From positions 71,260,097-71,324,096 of the forward strand of contig NC_071392.1 of assembly GCF_022682495.2 (NCBI RefSeq): 64,000 nt of DNA, written 5' to 3'. Positions 37,466 through 48,629 of the stretch are shown here, piece by piece. Origin of the DNA: Desmodus rotundus (lineage: Eukaryota > Chordata > Mammalia > Chiroptera > Phyllostomidae). Numbering within the stretch: position 1 is the stretch's first letter; the number at the start of each line of letters is the position of its first letter. Below the pieces are notes generated by a model. The model made no database searches, was not told the origin of the DNA, and saw nothing but the letters and a program-made list of their open reading frames with translations. The translations under genes and the position numbers were made by a program.

Positions 37466-38693
37466 GACCTAAGCCAGTATCACCCTCAGATCCAGGCAAT
37501 GAGGATCCCTGCTCTGACCTCAAGATTGAGAGAGCTCTGCTCTGACGCTCCTATATATCCCCTTCCCCACATGGGTATGTTACCAAGTGGGCCTGTGTGT
37601 GGGCCAAGATAGTGTTACTGAAACCAGACCCCTCCCCTGGGGTCTCTCTATCACTGTGGAGTCTTTACTCTCCACCAGGTGTTAGGAATTATGGCTCTCA
37701 ATGCCAGAGTTTGGTAAAAAGGAAAGTAACTATTTATTCAAAAGGTATACAAGTGTAGAGTAATGGCATACTGTCACGGTAAAATCTCAAAGTCCCTTAA
37801 AACACCCACAAACACACACAGTCCTTCCTCCTCCACTTCCCTCAATCAGGCCAGTCAGGGGTACCATTTCTCAGGAAAAAAAAAAAAAATAGAAGTCCGT
37901 AGCTTGGCTAGGCTTCTGGTTACTCCCAGTAACCTGTGCTTGGCTGACAGGCCTCCTGAGCTTCCCAGCATCATGAGTTGTGTTGTACCAGCATCTCCAG
38001 TTCTTAATCCAAAACTATGTGGCACCTTTTCATGGCCCACCAACAAAAGTCCTTTCACCTCTTTCTTTTCCACATGGTCTCTCCTGCATTCTTGCAAGCT
38101 GCTAAGAGAGGGCTTTGCATGGCTGCTACATCTTGCTGTCCTGCTTCCTAAGTGCCTGGTCAAGGGAGCCCCCTTTCTGCCCCCAAATCCATGTGGTTAG
38201 AACCAGCATCGCTGCCAGCCGGGGTTTAAATCCCTGAGCAAATCTTCCTCCTAACCCCATTTCCGACTCCTCCCACAATCGGCTATACCTGCCAATACTC
38301 CTGCATTTTCTGCTTTTCCTGGCAGTCATAGTAAGTCCAGGCAGATGTGCCCTGGTGGCATGGATTGAACCATTTCCAAGCTCTTATGCAGGCACTGTCA
38401 TGGGAACTCCCTCCCTGTTACATCATGGCTCAAAATCATGCTTATCTCCCTACCTAGCCTGCTATTGATATGCAAAATAATGTTTTTGCATATCAGGTAT
38501 GAAGCTGGCCAGCTGTTGATATGCAAAATAACTCTCAATGGCCCTGCTCCCTGTGTCCCATCCCACAGTCTAGACTTGTGGGGGTGGGGATATCCTATAT
38601 TTCTATATTTCCTGGACACCCTGAGTTCTGGATCCTGTTTCAAATCCTTTGTTTAAGGGGCCCTAGCTGTACCCCATTACAAATATGCTTTTA
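37466..38693 (-). repeat. Unassigned GC-richer insertion, possibly LTR-derived
   Basis: Composition changes sharply against both flanks. The segment carries an AATAAA on the minus strand near 37733 and a triplicated octamer-like motif at 38465-38531 (TGATATGCAAAA forward, inverted, forward). It also has a poly(A) run at 37878-37890. No protein domain is seen in its frames. LTR identity is a guess from composition and motif layout, and I could not find a TSD. Confidence 0.25.
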
Positions 38694-38699
38694 ATTTTG

Positions 38700-40235
38700 C
38701 AGAAAAGTCAAAAACATACCCATATCAAGATCACATTTTCCCTTCCTGATCATGCTGAGTACCTAGGACCACAGATTTCTGCCCAAACTACTCCAGTGCT
38801 ACTGCTTGGATAGGCCTCTTTCTAGGATCCAGTCTGTCAGGGCAAGTCAGACCAATGTATGTATCCTTAGATCTGAGAGATGGGCAAGACTTCATTGTTT
38901 GGAGGTGGGTGAAGAAAGGGGTTAAGAACATGAGAGCCAGAGATTTAGGCTTATGTGGACAAGACCCATTATAATTAGGGGGGAAGGGAGTGAAAAGAAA
39001 GAGGAGTGACCTCAGATTGGGAGCTTCCATTTATAATTTTATCCTGGGGCCACTAACATTAAGAGTTAGGTTTCTGGTTTGGGTAATTGGATAGGTCATT
39101 AAATAACATTGCATATTATAAAAGGAGGAGCTCATCTGAGGTACAAGAACCAAGTAACTTGGTTTATTTGTGAGCTATCCAGTGAATGATGTGCTGTATG
39201 CAGTTGGAGAAAGGTTATCATGTTGTTTTTGTCTATTTTTTTGTCTGTATGTGTAATAAAGAACCTGACTCCATTACTGATGTTTGTTTGACTCGATTGC
39301 TTAAGCCCTACTATTCCCAATTCTCTTTTACCCCCATGCTTAGCAAGCTGGTAAGAAAGCTCTGTGTTCTCTCCTTTGGCACAAGAAGGAATTTCAAACC
39401 TCCCAAGTGCCTAGCCCCTTCAAGGGAACTCTCACCCCAGTCTCTCCTCCCACTAGTAAGGCTCCAAGCCAGTTGCCCCTCCCTGCTCTCTGCCTCAAGC
39501 ATTGTAACCCAGCTTTGGATCCTGCTCCAACACAACTTCACTATGTGAGTTATAAACCATTTCATGCCCTCTTGGTTCATATGTGTTGTAACCAAAGCAG
39601 ATTTACAGAGAAAGTTCACGCTGGCTCTGTGTGGTAACAACAGTGTAATTTCCTCAAAAGTGTTCTACTAGTTTTCTGATGGAGGTTTCCCCCACCACCT
39701 AGGAAAATTCTCATCTTTCTAAGAGTATGCTTGTATTCAGTTCATTCTTATCTTTTCAGTATCTTCTCTGTTGGCAGGGAAGACTACTGCAGACAGATTG
39801 GAACATAAGTTGTATGGAGGGCCTTGATGTTCTGTACAACTTTTTTCTAAAATTTGTGCCCTGTTTAGACTTGAAGACTGAAGTTAGGATCTTGAAAGTC
39901 CATTACAACATTAAATGGTGATGAAAGAAGTTGGTATCAGCACAATGAGTTTCCTAAATTCATAAGTCAAAAAACATATATTGGTATTTGATATTTGATA
40001 AAGTACACCACAATTCCCTGTGAAATATTTGGTTGAAGTATCATCTCAATTCCTTTCCTAAACTTGATCGTATAACTATTCTTTCACAAGTATCTTTGAC
40101 CCAGTTTTTGTTTTCTTTCTTTCCCTTAGCTGCAGGACTATGTCTTTTATTAAAGGCCTTTAATGTGGTTTTTAATTTTATGCCAATCTTTTGGTGTGAG
40201 TTTTGTCAATGAAGAAATATTGAATTTTAGTTTCA
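38700..40235. other. Unassigned intergenic DNA
   Basis: No gene is recognised. Overlapping opposite-strand frames near 39186-39640 show no domain and are not supported. Confidence 0.35.
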
Positions 40236-40259
40236 GTTTGCACGAGCCGGTAAAACGAG

Positions 40260-40700
40260 TAGAAACAGGGCAGGGATGAATAGGGAGATGTAGGTCAAAG
40301 GGTATGAAGTTTCAGCTATGGGAGAGAAATAAATTCTGGAGACCTAATGCGCAGAACAGTGACCATAGTTAATGCTGTATTACATACTTAAATTTTTCTG
40401 AGGGTAGATGGTGGTTTCACTGTAAAAGAAGAAAGTAAGAAAGAAAGAGAGAATGAAAGAGAGAAGGAAGGAAGGAAGGAAGGAAGGAAGGAAGGAAGGA
40501 AGGAAGGAAGGAAGGAAGAAGGAAGGAAGGAAGGGAAAGAAAGAAAGAAAGGTTGATTTTATCAGGTGAGAGATACGTTAAGTAGCATAATTGTGGTAAT
40601 CATTTTACAATGTATATACATATATCAAAACATCACCTCATATATCTTAAATATATGCAAATCTTATTTGTCAATTATTCCTCAGTAAAGCTCGAAAGAA
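40260..40700 (+). mobile_element. L1 3'-end fragment
   Basis: The run 'ataaattctggagacctaatgcgcagaacagtgaccatagttaatgctgtatt', then 'gtggtaatcattttacaatgtatatacatatatcaaa' and 'tcaattattcctcagtaaagc' is the 3'UTR of a mid-aged mammalian L1. A microsatellite has expanded inside it. Confidence 0.85.
40427..40552 (+). repeat. (GAAA)n/(GGAA)n polypurine microsatellite
   Basis: About 125 bp of pure purine tetranucleotides, mostly GGAA, probably grew from the internal A tract of the host L1 3'UTR. Confidence 0.95.
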
Positions 40701-40964
40701 CAAAAGAAACCTCACATAGAAGCTTGTATTTATTTATTTCTATGTAAATGTTCCTTCAAAGTATTAAGATGACTTTTATCTATAGCCCAGCAGTTGTTAG
40801 TCTTACTTATTTACTTTTCTTCTGATGTTTCTAACATGGTTTTCTATAACGCTTGTTCCTTTATGTTTGTTTCTTTAAGTTTGCCTACTTAATTCTCATT
40901 GGGTTGTCTATAATTTCCTTTAGGCTGCAAAGATAATATTTAAATAAATTTTTGAAAACAGCTG

Positions 40965-42250
40965 TGTTAAGGGGTAACTGACAAACAATAAAATGCACAT
41001 ATTTAAAGCGTGAAATTTGTTAAGATTTGACATATACACATACTTATGAAACCATCATCACAATCAAGATAATGAATATATCCATCATTCCTCCAAGTTT
41101 TTTTAAATTGCTTTGTAATTCTTCTCTTCTGTCACTTCCTGCCTCCGTCCCCCCACCTCCAGGCAACCATTTATTTCCTTTCTGTCATTATACATTAGTT
41201 CACATTCTCTTGCATTTTATGTAAACATAATCATACAATATGCCTTAGTTTCTGGTTGGCTTCTTTCACTCTAAATAATAATTTTGAGATTCGTCCTTTG
41301 TAATGTGTAGTGATAGTTTATTCCTTTAGAAAAACATTTTAATTTTGTAATAATTATAGATTTATAGTGAAATTAAAAATATAACAAACTTCTATGTATT
41401 CTTTACTCAGTTTTCCTAAATGTTAACTTCTTATATAACTGGTACATTAGTCAAAACTGAGAAATTAATATTCTTACTCCACTACTGGCTAAACTATAGA
41501 CTTTATTTGGAATTCACCATTTTCCATAATTTTCCTATTTTTTAAAATGTTCTAGAATCCAATTTAGGTAACCACATTGCAGTTAGTATTCATATTTCCT
41601 TAATCCTCTCTGAAATCTGACAATTCTGAGCTATTCCTTGATTTTATGACTTTTACAGACTTTAAGAATACTGGGCTCAGGTATTTAGTAGAAATGTTGC
41701 TGTTTCAAGGTTCATGTGCCTCACATATCAAAAAGAGACCAATATTCAGTTTCAGAGTTTGGAGCCAGAAAATGTGGTCTATTGACTGAGAAGAGCCAGC
41801 TGAAGAACATGAGGGGAGGGAGGTGTAAAGCTTCCGCAGATGCACTTTAAGAGAGCCCAAAATTCAGGCTTCTTTTATGTGAAGAGAAGGGAGGAGGGGC
41901 AAGGTAACAGGTGTTTGACACCTCAGTACCAACAAGGATCCAAGGAAGAGCATGAAACCTCTAAATCTCTTTGTTCCTGGGGTTTCTTGACCCCTGCTGA
42001 TCTGAGTCTGGGTCTTGAGGTTCTTTCAAATCAAGCCTCAAGGAAAATTCCTCGAATAATTAGCATATTTATAACAGGAGCTATTTGCCTGAAAGCCATG
42101 GGAGAAATGCAGTCAAAAGTATATTTCTTTTTATTTCTGAGTTATTACATCATATAAACACATCACACTTTATCCATTCATGTGTAGATGGAATTTTGTG
42201 CTGTCTCCAGTTTTTGCCTATTGCAAATAAAACTGTGATGAGCATTTATA
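40965..42250 (-). mobile_element. Old L1 3' portion on the minus strand (left part)
   Basis: The run 'aactgacaaacaataaaatgcacatatttaaagcgtgaaatttg', then 'gaaaccatcatcacaatcaagataatgaatatatcc' and 'tttctggttggcttctttcactc' is the antisense 3' end of an old L1. A different L1-like 3' fragment appears inserted at about 41335-42150. The older L1 returns at 42165-42250 ('tccagtttttgcctattgcaaataaaactgtgatgagcattta') and again after the half-L1, from 45014. Confidence 0.8.
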
Positions 42251-42658
42251 CATAAGTACTTATTTTTTAAAATATATTTATTGATTATTCTATTACAGTT
42301 GCCCCATTCCCCACCTCTCTCCACTCCATTCTGCCCACCCCTTCCCTCCCACATTCCCCCACTATAGTTCATGTCCATGAGTCATAAGTTCTTTGCCTTC
42401 TACATTTCCTATACTATTCTTACCCTCCCCCTCTCTATTTTCTACCTACCATTTATGCTATTTATTTTCTGTACCTTTCCCCCCTCTCTCCCCTTCCCCC
42501 TCCCCTGTTGATAACCCTCCATGTGATCTCCATTTCTGTGGTTCTGTTCCTGTCCTACTTGTTTGCTTAGTTTGCTTTTGTTTTTGTTTTAGGTATGGTT
42601 GTTAATAACTGTGAGTTTGCTGTCATTTTTACTGTTCATATTTTTTATCTTCTTTTTC

Positions 42659-43489
42659 TTAGATAAATCCCTTTAACATTTCATATAATAAGGGCTTGGT
42701 GATGAAGAACTCCTTGAACTTGACCTTATCTGAGAAGAACTTTATCTTCCCTTCCATTCTAAATGAAAGCTTTGCTGGATACAGTAATCTTGGATGTAGG
42801 TCCTTGCCTTTCATGACTTGGAATATTTCTTTGCAGCCCCTTCTTGCCTGTAAGGTCTCTTTTGAGAAATCAGATGACAGTCTTATGGGAACTCCTTTGT
42901 AGGTAATTGTGTCCTTTTCTCTTGCAGCTTCTAAGATTCTCTCCTTCTCTTTAATCTTGGGTAATGTAATTATGATGTGCCTTGGTGTGTTCCTCCTTGG
43001 GTCCAGCTTCTTTGGGACTCTCTGAGCTTCCTGGACTTCCTGGAAGTCAATTTCCTTAGCCAGATTAGGGAAGTTCTCCTTCATTAGTTGTTCAAATAAG
43101 TTTTCAGTTTTTTGTTCTTCCTCTTCTCCTTCTGGTACCCCTGTAATTCGGATGTTGGAATGCTTAAAGATGTCCTGGAGGTTCCTAAGCATCTCCTCAG
43201 TTTTTTGAATTCTTGTTTCTTCATTCTTTTCTGGTTGGGTGTTTCTTTCTTCCTTCTGGTCCACACCATTGATTTGAGTCCCAGTTCCCTTCCCATCACT
43301 ATTGGTTCCCTGTGCATTTTCCTTTGTTTCTCTTGGCATAGCCTTCATTTTTTCATCTAATTTGCAATCAAATTCAACCAATTCTGTGAGCATCCTGATT
43401 ACCAGTGTTTTGAACTGTGCATCTGATAGGTTGGCTATCTGTTCGCCACTTAGTTGTATTATTTTTGGAGCTTTGATCTGTTCTTTCAT
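42659..43489 (-). CDS. Half-L1 ORF1 protein, 276 aa
   Basis: A complete ORF1p-type frame. Residues about 20-110 form a charged coiled-coil region, shorter than in human ORF1p (338 aa). The RRM spans about 111-190, starting SNIRITGVPEGEEEEQ and including QEVQEAQRVPKKLDPRR and HIIITLPKIK. The C-terminal domain (191-270) has YKGVPIRLSSDFSKETLQARR, PRLLYPAKLSF and the closing YEMLKG helix. The first Met found in copy B (MAQM) is changed to AAGG here, so translation would start at the second Met. Upstream on the sense strand is an A run of about 21 bases (43499-43520). No ORF2 follows. This is the best-preserved ORF1 in the window; whether it is expressed is unknown. Confidence 0.75.
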   Translation of the reverse strand: MKEQIKAPKIIQLSGEQIANLSDAQFKTLVIRMLTELVEFDCKLDEKMKAMPRETKENAQGTNSDGKGTGTQINGVDQKEERNTQPEKNEETRIQKTEEMLRNLQDIFKHSNIRITGVPEGEEEEQKTENLFEQLMKENFPNLAKEIDFQEVQEAQRVPKKLDPRRNTPRHIIITLPKIKEKERILEAAREKDTITYKGVPIRLSSDFSKETLQARRGCKEIFQVMKGKDLHPRLLYPAKLSFRMEGKIKFFSDKVKFKEFFITKPLLYEMLKGFI

Positions 43490-43520
43490 TTGGGTCCTTT
43501 TTTTTTTTTTTTTTTTTTTT

Positions 43521-44258
43521 GTCTTGCTGCACCTGTTAAGTAAAGGGGCAGAGCCTTAGGTGTTCACCAGTGGGGTAACACTGGTCGCTGTGCTGTGAGG
43601 CTGTATGTGGGGGAGGGGCCAAGAGGGAGCAATGGCACTTGCTCCACTGTCTGCCAGATTTCAGTCACTCCCTCTGCTACCCACAATCAAACTGGGCCCC
43701 TCTAGTGCTGATTCCCAAGTGGGTGGGCTTGTGCACACTCTAGGCCCCTGTGGATCTCTCCAGTGAACTCTCCTGTGCGGCTGGGAGTTTCTCCTGCTGC
43801 CACCTCAACCCCCACAGGTGTTTTCACTGAGAAGTTTGAGGTTTTATTTCCCCCTGCTGGAGCCCTGGGTTACGTGGTCTGCTTCGATCCCCATCGTTTG
43901 TCCGGTTTATCTGTGGGTGAATGCGGGGCTGCGGGTGCTACCTGCCGCTCTGCCTGCCCCGTTCTCTGCCACTCCGAGTCCGGCCCTCTCGGTTTATCTG
44001 CGCGAATGTGGGTCTGCAGGGTCTGCTAGTGCTGGGACTGCCTGCCCCATTTGTCCCACACTCCGCCAGTCTCAGTCCCGCCACAGCCACACGAGTCCTC
44101 TCTGCCCCAGCTGCCCGTCTCCGCCCCTCCTACTGGTCTGGATGAATGTTTATTTTTTATTTCTTTGGTGTCGGACTTCCTTGCCGTTCGATTTTCTGTC
44201 AGTTCTGGTTGTGCGAGGGGGCGCAGTGTGTCTACTTAGGCCGCCATCTTGGTTCTCC
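43521..44258 (-). promoter_or_regulatory. Half-L1 copy C inner 5'UTR
   Basis: GC-rich leader directly upstream of ORF1, starting on the minus strand GGAGAACCAAGATGGCGGCC at 44258. It is closely similar to the 5'UTR of copy B. Frames crossing it on the plus strand (for example 43818-44324) are antisense noise. Confidence 0.6.
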
Positions 44259-44998
44259 GATTTCTGGAGTTTTAATCTGTTCTTTCATTTGGGCCATTTG
44301 TTTTTGTTTTGGTGTGCCTGTTAAGTAAAGGGGCAGAGCCTTAGGTGTTCACCAGGGTGGGGTAACGCTGATTTCTGCGCTGTGGCGCTGTATGTGGGGG
44401 AGGGGCCAAGAGGGAGCAATGGCGCTTCCTCCTCTCTCTGCCAGATTTCAGTCACTCCCTCTGCTACCCACAATCAAACTGGGCCCCTCTAGTGCTGATT
44501 CCCAAGTGGGTGGGCTTGTGCACACTCTAGGCCCCTGTGGATCTCTCCAGTGAACTCTCCTGTGCAGCTGGGAGTTTCTCCTGCTGCCACCTCAACCCCC
44601 ATGGGTGTTTTCACTGAGAAGTTTGAGGCTTTATTTCCCCCTGCTAGAGCCCTGGGTTGCGTGGTCTGCTTTGCTTCCCCACTGTTCCTCCCATTTTATC
44701 TATGCGTGAATGTGGAGCTGCGGGCGGGGTCTACTAGCTGTCGCACTGCCTACCCATTCCTTCCACCATCGGCCAGCTGCCTTGCCGCAAGTCCTCTCTG
44801 CCCCAGCCGCCGCTCTCTGCCCCTCCTACTGGTCTGGATGAATGTTTTTTCTTTATCTCCTTGGTTGTTGGACTTCCATGGGATTCGATTTTCTATGAGT
44901 TCTGGTTGTTTTTTGTTTTCAAATTGTTGTTGTCCTTCTTTTGGTTGTGCAAGGAGGTGCAGTGTGTCTACCTACGCCTCCATCTTGGCTGGAAGCTC
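44259..44998 (-). promoter_or_regulatory. Half-L1 copy C outer (duplicated) 5'UTR plus ORF1 start
   Basis: This is a second copy of the leader. Its minus-strand end at 44259 corresponds to about codon 12 of ORF1 (AAAACTCCAGAAAT), fused directly to the first base of the inner 5'UTR. Long stretches match the inner copy closely, for example the segment around the cap of 44400-44650 against 43615-43870. Confidence 0.65.
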
Positions 44999-45013
44999 CA
45001 TAAATACTTATTT

Positions 45014-45955
45014 GGATGTGTGCTTTCACTTCTCTTAGGTTGAATGAATTTGGAGGTGTACATTTAACTTTTAAAAAATGTTTTCCAGAGTGGTTATACC
45101 ACTTAACATTTCAATCAGTAGTGTATGAATGTCTAGTTTCTCCATATCCTTGCAAACACTTGGGATGGTCAGATTTTAATTTTATCCATTCCTGTAGGAG
45201 TATAACAGTATCTCATTGTGGATTTTTTTTTTTTTTGCATTTCCCTGGTAACTAATAATGTTGTTCATCTTTTTATGTGCTTATTTGCTATCCACTTTTC
45301 TTGGTGACATGTCTGTTCATATCTTTCACTTTTTTTGTGTTTGGGTTGTTTGTTTCTTATTACTGTTTTCTGAGATTTTAAAATACATTTCATAAGTTAG
45401 CCCTTTATCAGATATATGCTTTGCAAATATTTTCTCTCAGTCTTTTTATTTTCAAAGCTGTGTTTCAACTTCATTTCTATCTGTGTATTTTCATGTTTTG
45501 ATATCTAATGAGGGTAGTCCCCCACAACATTCTGTAGTCTCAGAGTTTTCTCGGTTCCTCTTTCTAGTTCTTGTTCACTTTAACACATTATAATTAATTT
45601 ATACGTAGTTTTAAAACCTTACTGATGTTGTTAATGGGCGTATATTACACTTTGCATTTACTTCAGGGACATTAACATCTTCATGAGATTGAGTGTTGTT
45701 TCCCAATAAGATGATATGTCTCTCCATTTGTTCAAGTTTATTTTTGTCTTCTTGCAGAGCATTTTAAAGTTTTCTTCATATTGATCATATAATTTTCTCA
45801 TTATGTTTATTTCTAGGCAATTTGTCTTTTTTGATGCTATAGTAATGGTATCTTTTCTTTTAATATATTTTCTAATTTCTTATTGTTTGTACATATGAAG
45901 GGTATTGATTTCTTCATGTCAATTTTACTCCAGCCATTTCGCCGAATTCTCCCTA
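45014..45955 (-). mobile_element. Old L1 minus strand (right part, ORF2 C-terminal region)
   Basis: It continues the L1 interrupted at 42251: 'gtgtgctttcacttctcttaggttgaatg', 'ccttgcaaacacttgggatggtcag', 'ggagtataacagtatctcattgtgg', and, towards 45950, 'ccatttcgccgaattctcc', which is antisense ORF2. Confidence 0.8.
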
Positions 45956-46985
45956 TCTCAAAGCCCATCACTTCAGCAAAACCATGGAAAAGCTAGTGCC
46001 CAGAGTTCCTGCCCCAATTTAAAGCACAGTCCTTTGAAGTCCACAGGTGGCTGCTAAGCAGTCATTCAGGTAGTTTAGCTTGTGCCAGGTTGCTGTTTCA
46101 GGCTCCCTCCTGGAACCTGTGTGTTTGGGATCCATGTGACTGTGAGCAATGAAGCTGCTCTGGCTTTAAGGTTGCGTGAATATACCGGCCAGTGCTTTCT
46201 CTAGGTGGGCAAAAGAGAGAGAGAGAGAGGCTCCCTCTTGGAGGCCATGGGCCAAGTGGCTGCTAAGGCCATATGGCCTATGGAGAGAACAGGCAAATAC
46301 ATTGTATGTGTGCATCCAGGTCACAAGCAAGAGTGATAAGCAAGAGGGCAAGTTTCTTGTTCCCTTGGGACCATATATGCTTTGATGTGGGACTGACTAG
46401 GTGCTTTCTCACATTTTGGGTGGGTCCACTTCCCAATCAATCCCTTCTTTTTCCAGGCTAGACTGATAGGCCTCTTTGAACTAGTACTTTCCCCTGCCAC
46501 TGTTTTGACTTCTATAGTGCATGTGTCTGCCTTCCCCTGGCACCACCCCCAATCTGGAACCTTCCCCTGCCACCATCTTGGCTGGTTAGAGAGACCTCCC
46601 TGACTCCCCATGTCCTGGGGTTGCTGGGCTTCCCTTCCCTTAGAAGCTCCAGCTGGCTGTGTTGTGTCAGCCCTGCCACCTCCAGGTAAACACTTTACTG
46701 CAGCCAGGCCCAACCACTGCTCCCACTGAGGGGAGGTAGCACCCTGCTGCTTGCAGTGTCTGTCAGAGTTCTCCCCCTGTGGGCTGGACAGTTGCCAGGG
46801 GGAGATGCCAGGCAGCCAGACTATCCTCTGCAGTGTTCAGCTGAGCCTCAGCTTCCAAGAGGGCAAACTCCACACCCAGCCTGCAGAGGGCATCCTCTCC
46901 TCCCTGCAGCTTGGCACAGCATACAGGACTTCGGGTGCCTCAGCTCACCAAGAGGTGATGGAAAAATGGCAAAAATAGCAAATAA
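45956..46985. repeat. Unassigned GC-richer insertion in old L1
   Basis: L1 homology stops abruptly at about 45955, and GC-richer sequence with a (GA)n run (46208-46229) follows. Frames on both strands (for example 46321-46713) have no recognisable domain. It may be an LTR or other lineage-specific repeat. I found no TSD. Confidence 0.3.
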
Positions 46986-46989
46986 ATTC

Positions 46990-48625
46990 TTGAGAACTAT
47001 GAATAAACAAAATTAAACACATTACTTTGTTTCAGTACTTCTTAGGATCTTTTATATGCTAATGTGTACTGTGAAGACCCAAGAGAGATATACTGCACAG
47101 CCTTTCCCAGATATGGGTGGCTAAGTTGGTTCTCTTTTTCTTCTTATCATTAATTCTCTATCCGTCCCCAAATGCATAAATTCAAGTAAAAGCCTTAATA
47201 TATAATGCAGCAAGGATGGTACCCTTTTGTCTCTCTTTGTTCTTTTCCTTCTCTTGTATTAAATTATAATCAGTGGGACTCAGTGCAGAGATAGACACAA
47301 ATAGATGCTAACACACACTGGAAATTCACACCAGGTTCTTTAATGTTTTTTAAACATGGCTCTGTAATGCAGATTTGCTCCTATCTCTCTTATGCTTAAG
47401 ACTCCTTAGTAGTTATTTATTGTTAAAAGAAATTAATGTTTGTCTCTTACATTTCTGGACTCATCTACCACAAAAACTCACATGCCATGAATGCTCTAGC
47501 AGTACCGGAGAGCTTGCAGATCACCCAAGCAAGCAAATATGTAAGGGTGTCCTGGCATGAGAGTATAAGGATTCTGAAGACCTGCTCCCCAGTGAAACTG
47601 GTGAAAATTTTTGAAAAATTGCCCTATGATCAAACATCATTTACTTTCCTTCTACAAACAGTTGCCTCTTGCCACTTCTTGGGCCATACAAAGTGAGATG
47701 AACACTCTCTGGAACGTGGGACCTCAGAAGATAACAACTCAGGCTCTGTAAGTGGCTGTGATGAACTTTGGACACAGTATTACAGGCAGGGTTTAGTGTA
47801 ACTTGGAGCTTGGGGGTAATGGCTTTGCTGTGGGCCATTATCTTAACCTTATAGCCTTCTTGCCCTGTGAGGCAGGATATGGCTGGGAGAGGCAAGAATA
47901 AGATCATCTCAAAGCCAATCTGCTAAGACCAAGTAAAAGACCATCTCTTAGCCTGGTATAAGGATTCTGATGTTACCTTAATCAGTCTTGAGATTCTACA
48001 AGTTTCAGCTTAGTGATGTGAAAGGAATATATAGTATACCTGATTAAGCAGTTTGTAATTCTTATTACAATATTTGATCTTCTTTGGTGCTTCTTTTAGA
48101 ACATCAAAGAAGGTTCAGTTTATAATACACACCTCCTAACATCCATTTCATTGTTCCAGCTGCTCATCAAGTTCCTTATATACTGTAGCTGTGCCCAGAA
48201 CTTTCTCTTGTCCCGCTTCACTTTCAACTGCCAATCAAAAACGCTTCCTCTTTTTCTTTTCTCAAAATAAACAATTATTTAAAGTAATATATTTGCAGCT
48301 CAGATGTTTCTAAATTTTCCATTTCAGGTTTAACCAACATCATTAAAATACTTTAAGGACAGCTGTATCCACAGATTTCAATTGCATGATTATTTCTTTG
48401 CCCATTCTTCTCTTCCTTTTCTTTCCCAAATTAACCTCTTTCAGCTGTGGGCCAAGGTATAATTTATCCTCTTCATATTTTGTCCACTGCTCTTTAGGCA
48501 AGATATGCTGCCTCATGAACAAGTCCAGTGTCCTTTCAATGCAAAGCGAACTATCGTTATACAGGTTCTCAGGGAACCCTATTATGGCTTTTTACATTTT
48601 CATCAACATGTATAGTATTGTTTCG
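46990..48625. other. Unassigned intergenic DNA
   Basis: No gene or clear repeat is recognised. Confidence 0.4.
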
Positions 48626-48629
48626 CATT

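Larger units (their letters stand above)
42266..44998 (-). mobile_element. Half-L1 (HAL1-like) copy C with tandem 5'UTR
   Basis: The element is inserted in an old L1 with a 15-bp TSD, CATAAGTACTTATTT at 42251-42265 and CATAAATACTTATTT at 44999-45013 (one mismatch). Read on the minus strand, it starts at about 44990 with a full 5'UTR and about the first 12 codons of an ORF1. It then restarts at 44258 with a second 5'UTR, followed by a complete ORF1 (43489-42659) and a 3'UTR with no ORF2. The single TSD pair around the whole unit shows the duplicated leader was part of the inserted copy. Confidence 0.85.

Noticed and set aside
37763..38200. 145-residue plus-strand frame
   Set aside because: It overlaps an equally long antisense frame, crosses an A13 run and has no recognisable domain; composition suggests a non-coding repeat.
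43818..44324. 168-residue plus-strand frame with Cys/Pro-rich sequence
   Set aside because: It is antisense to the half-L1 5'UTR, and the same frame pattern recurs in the duplicated leader and in copy B.
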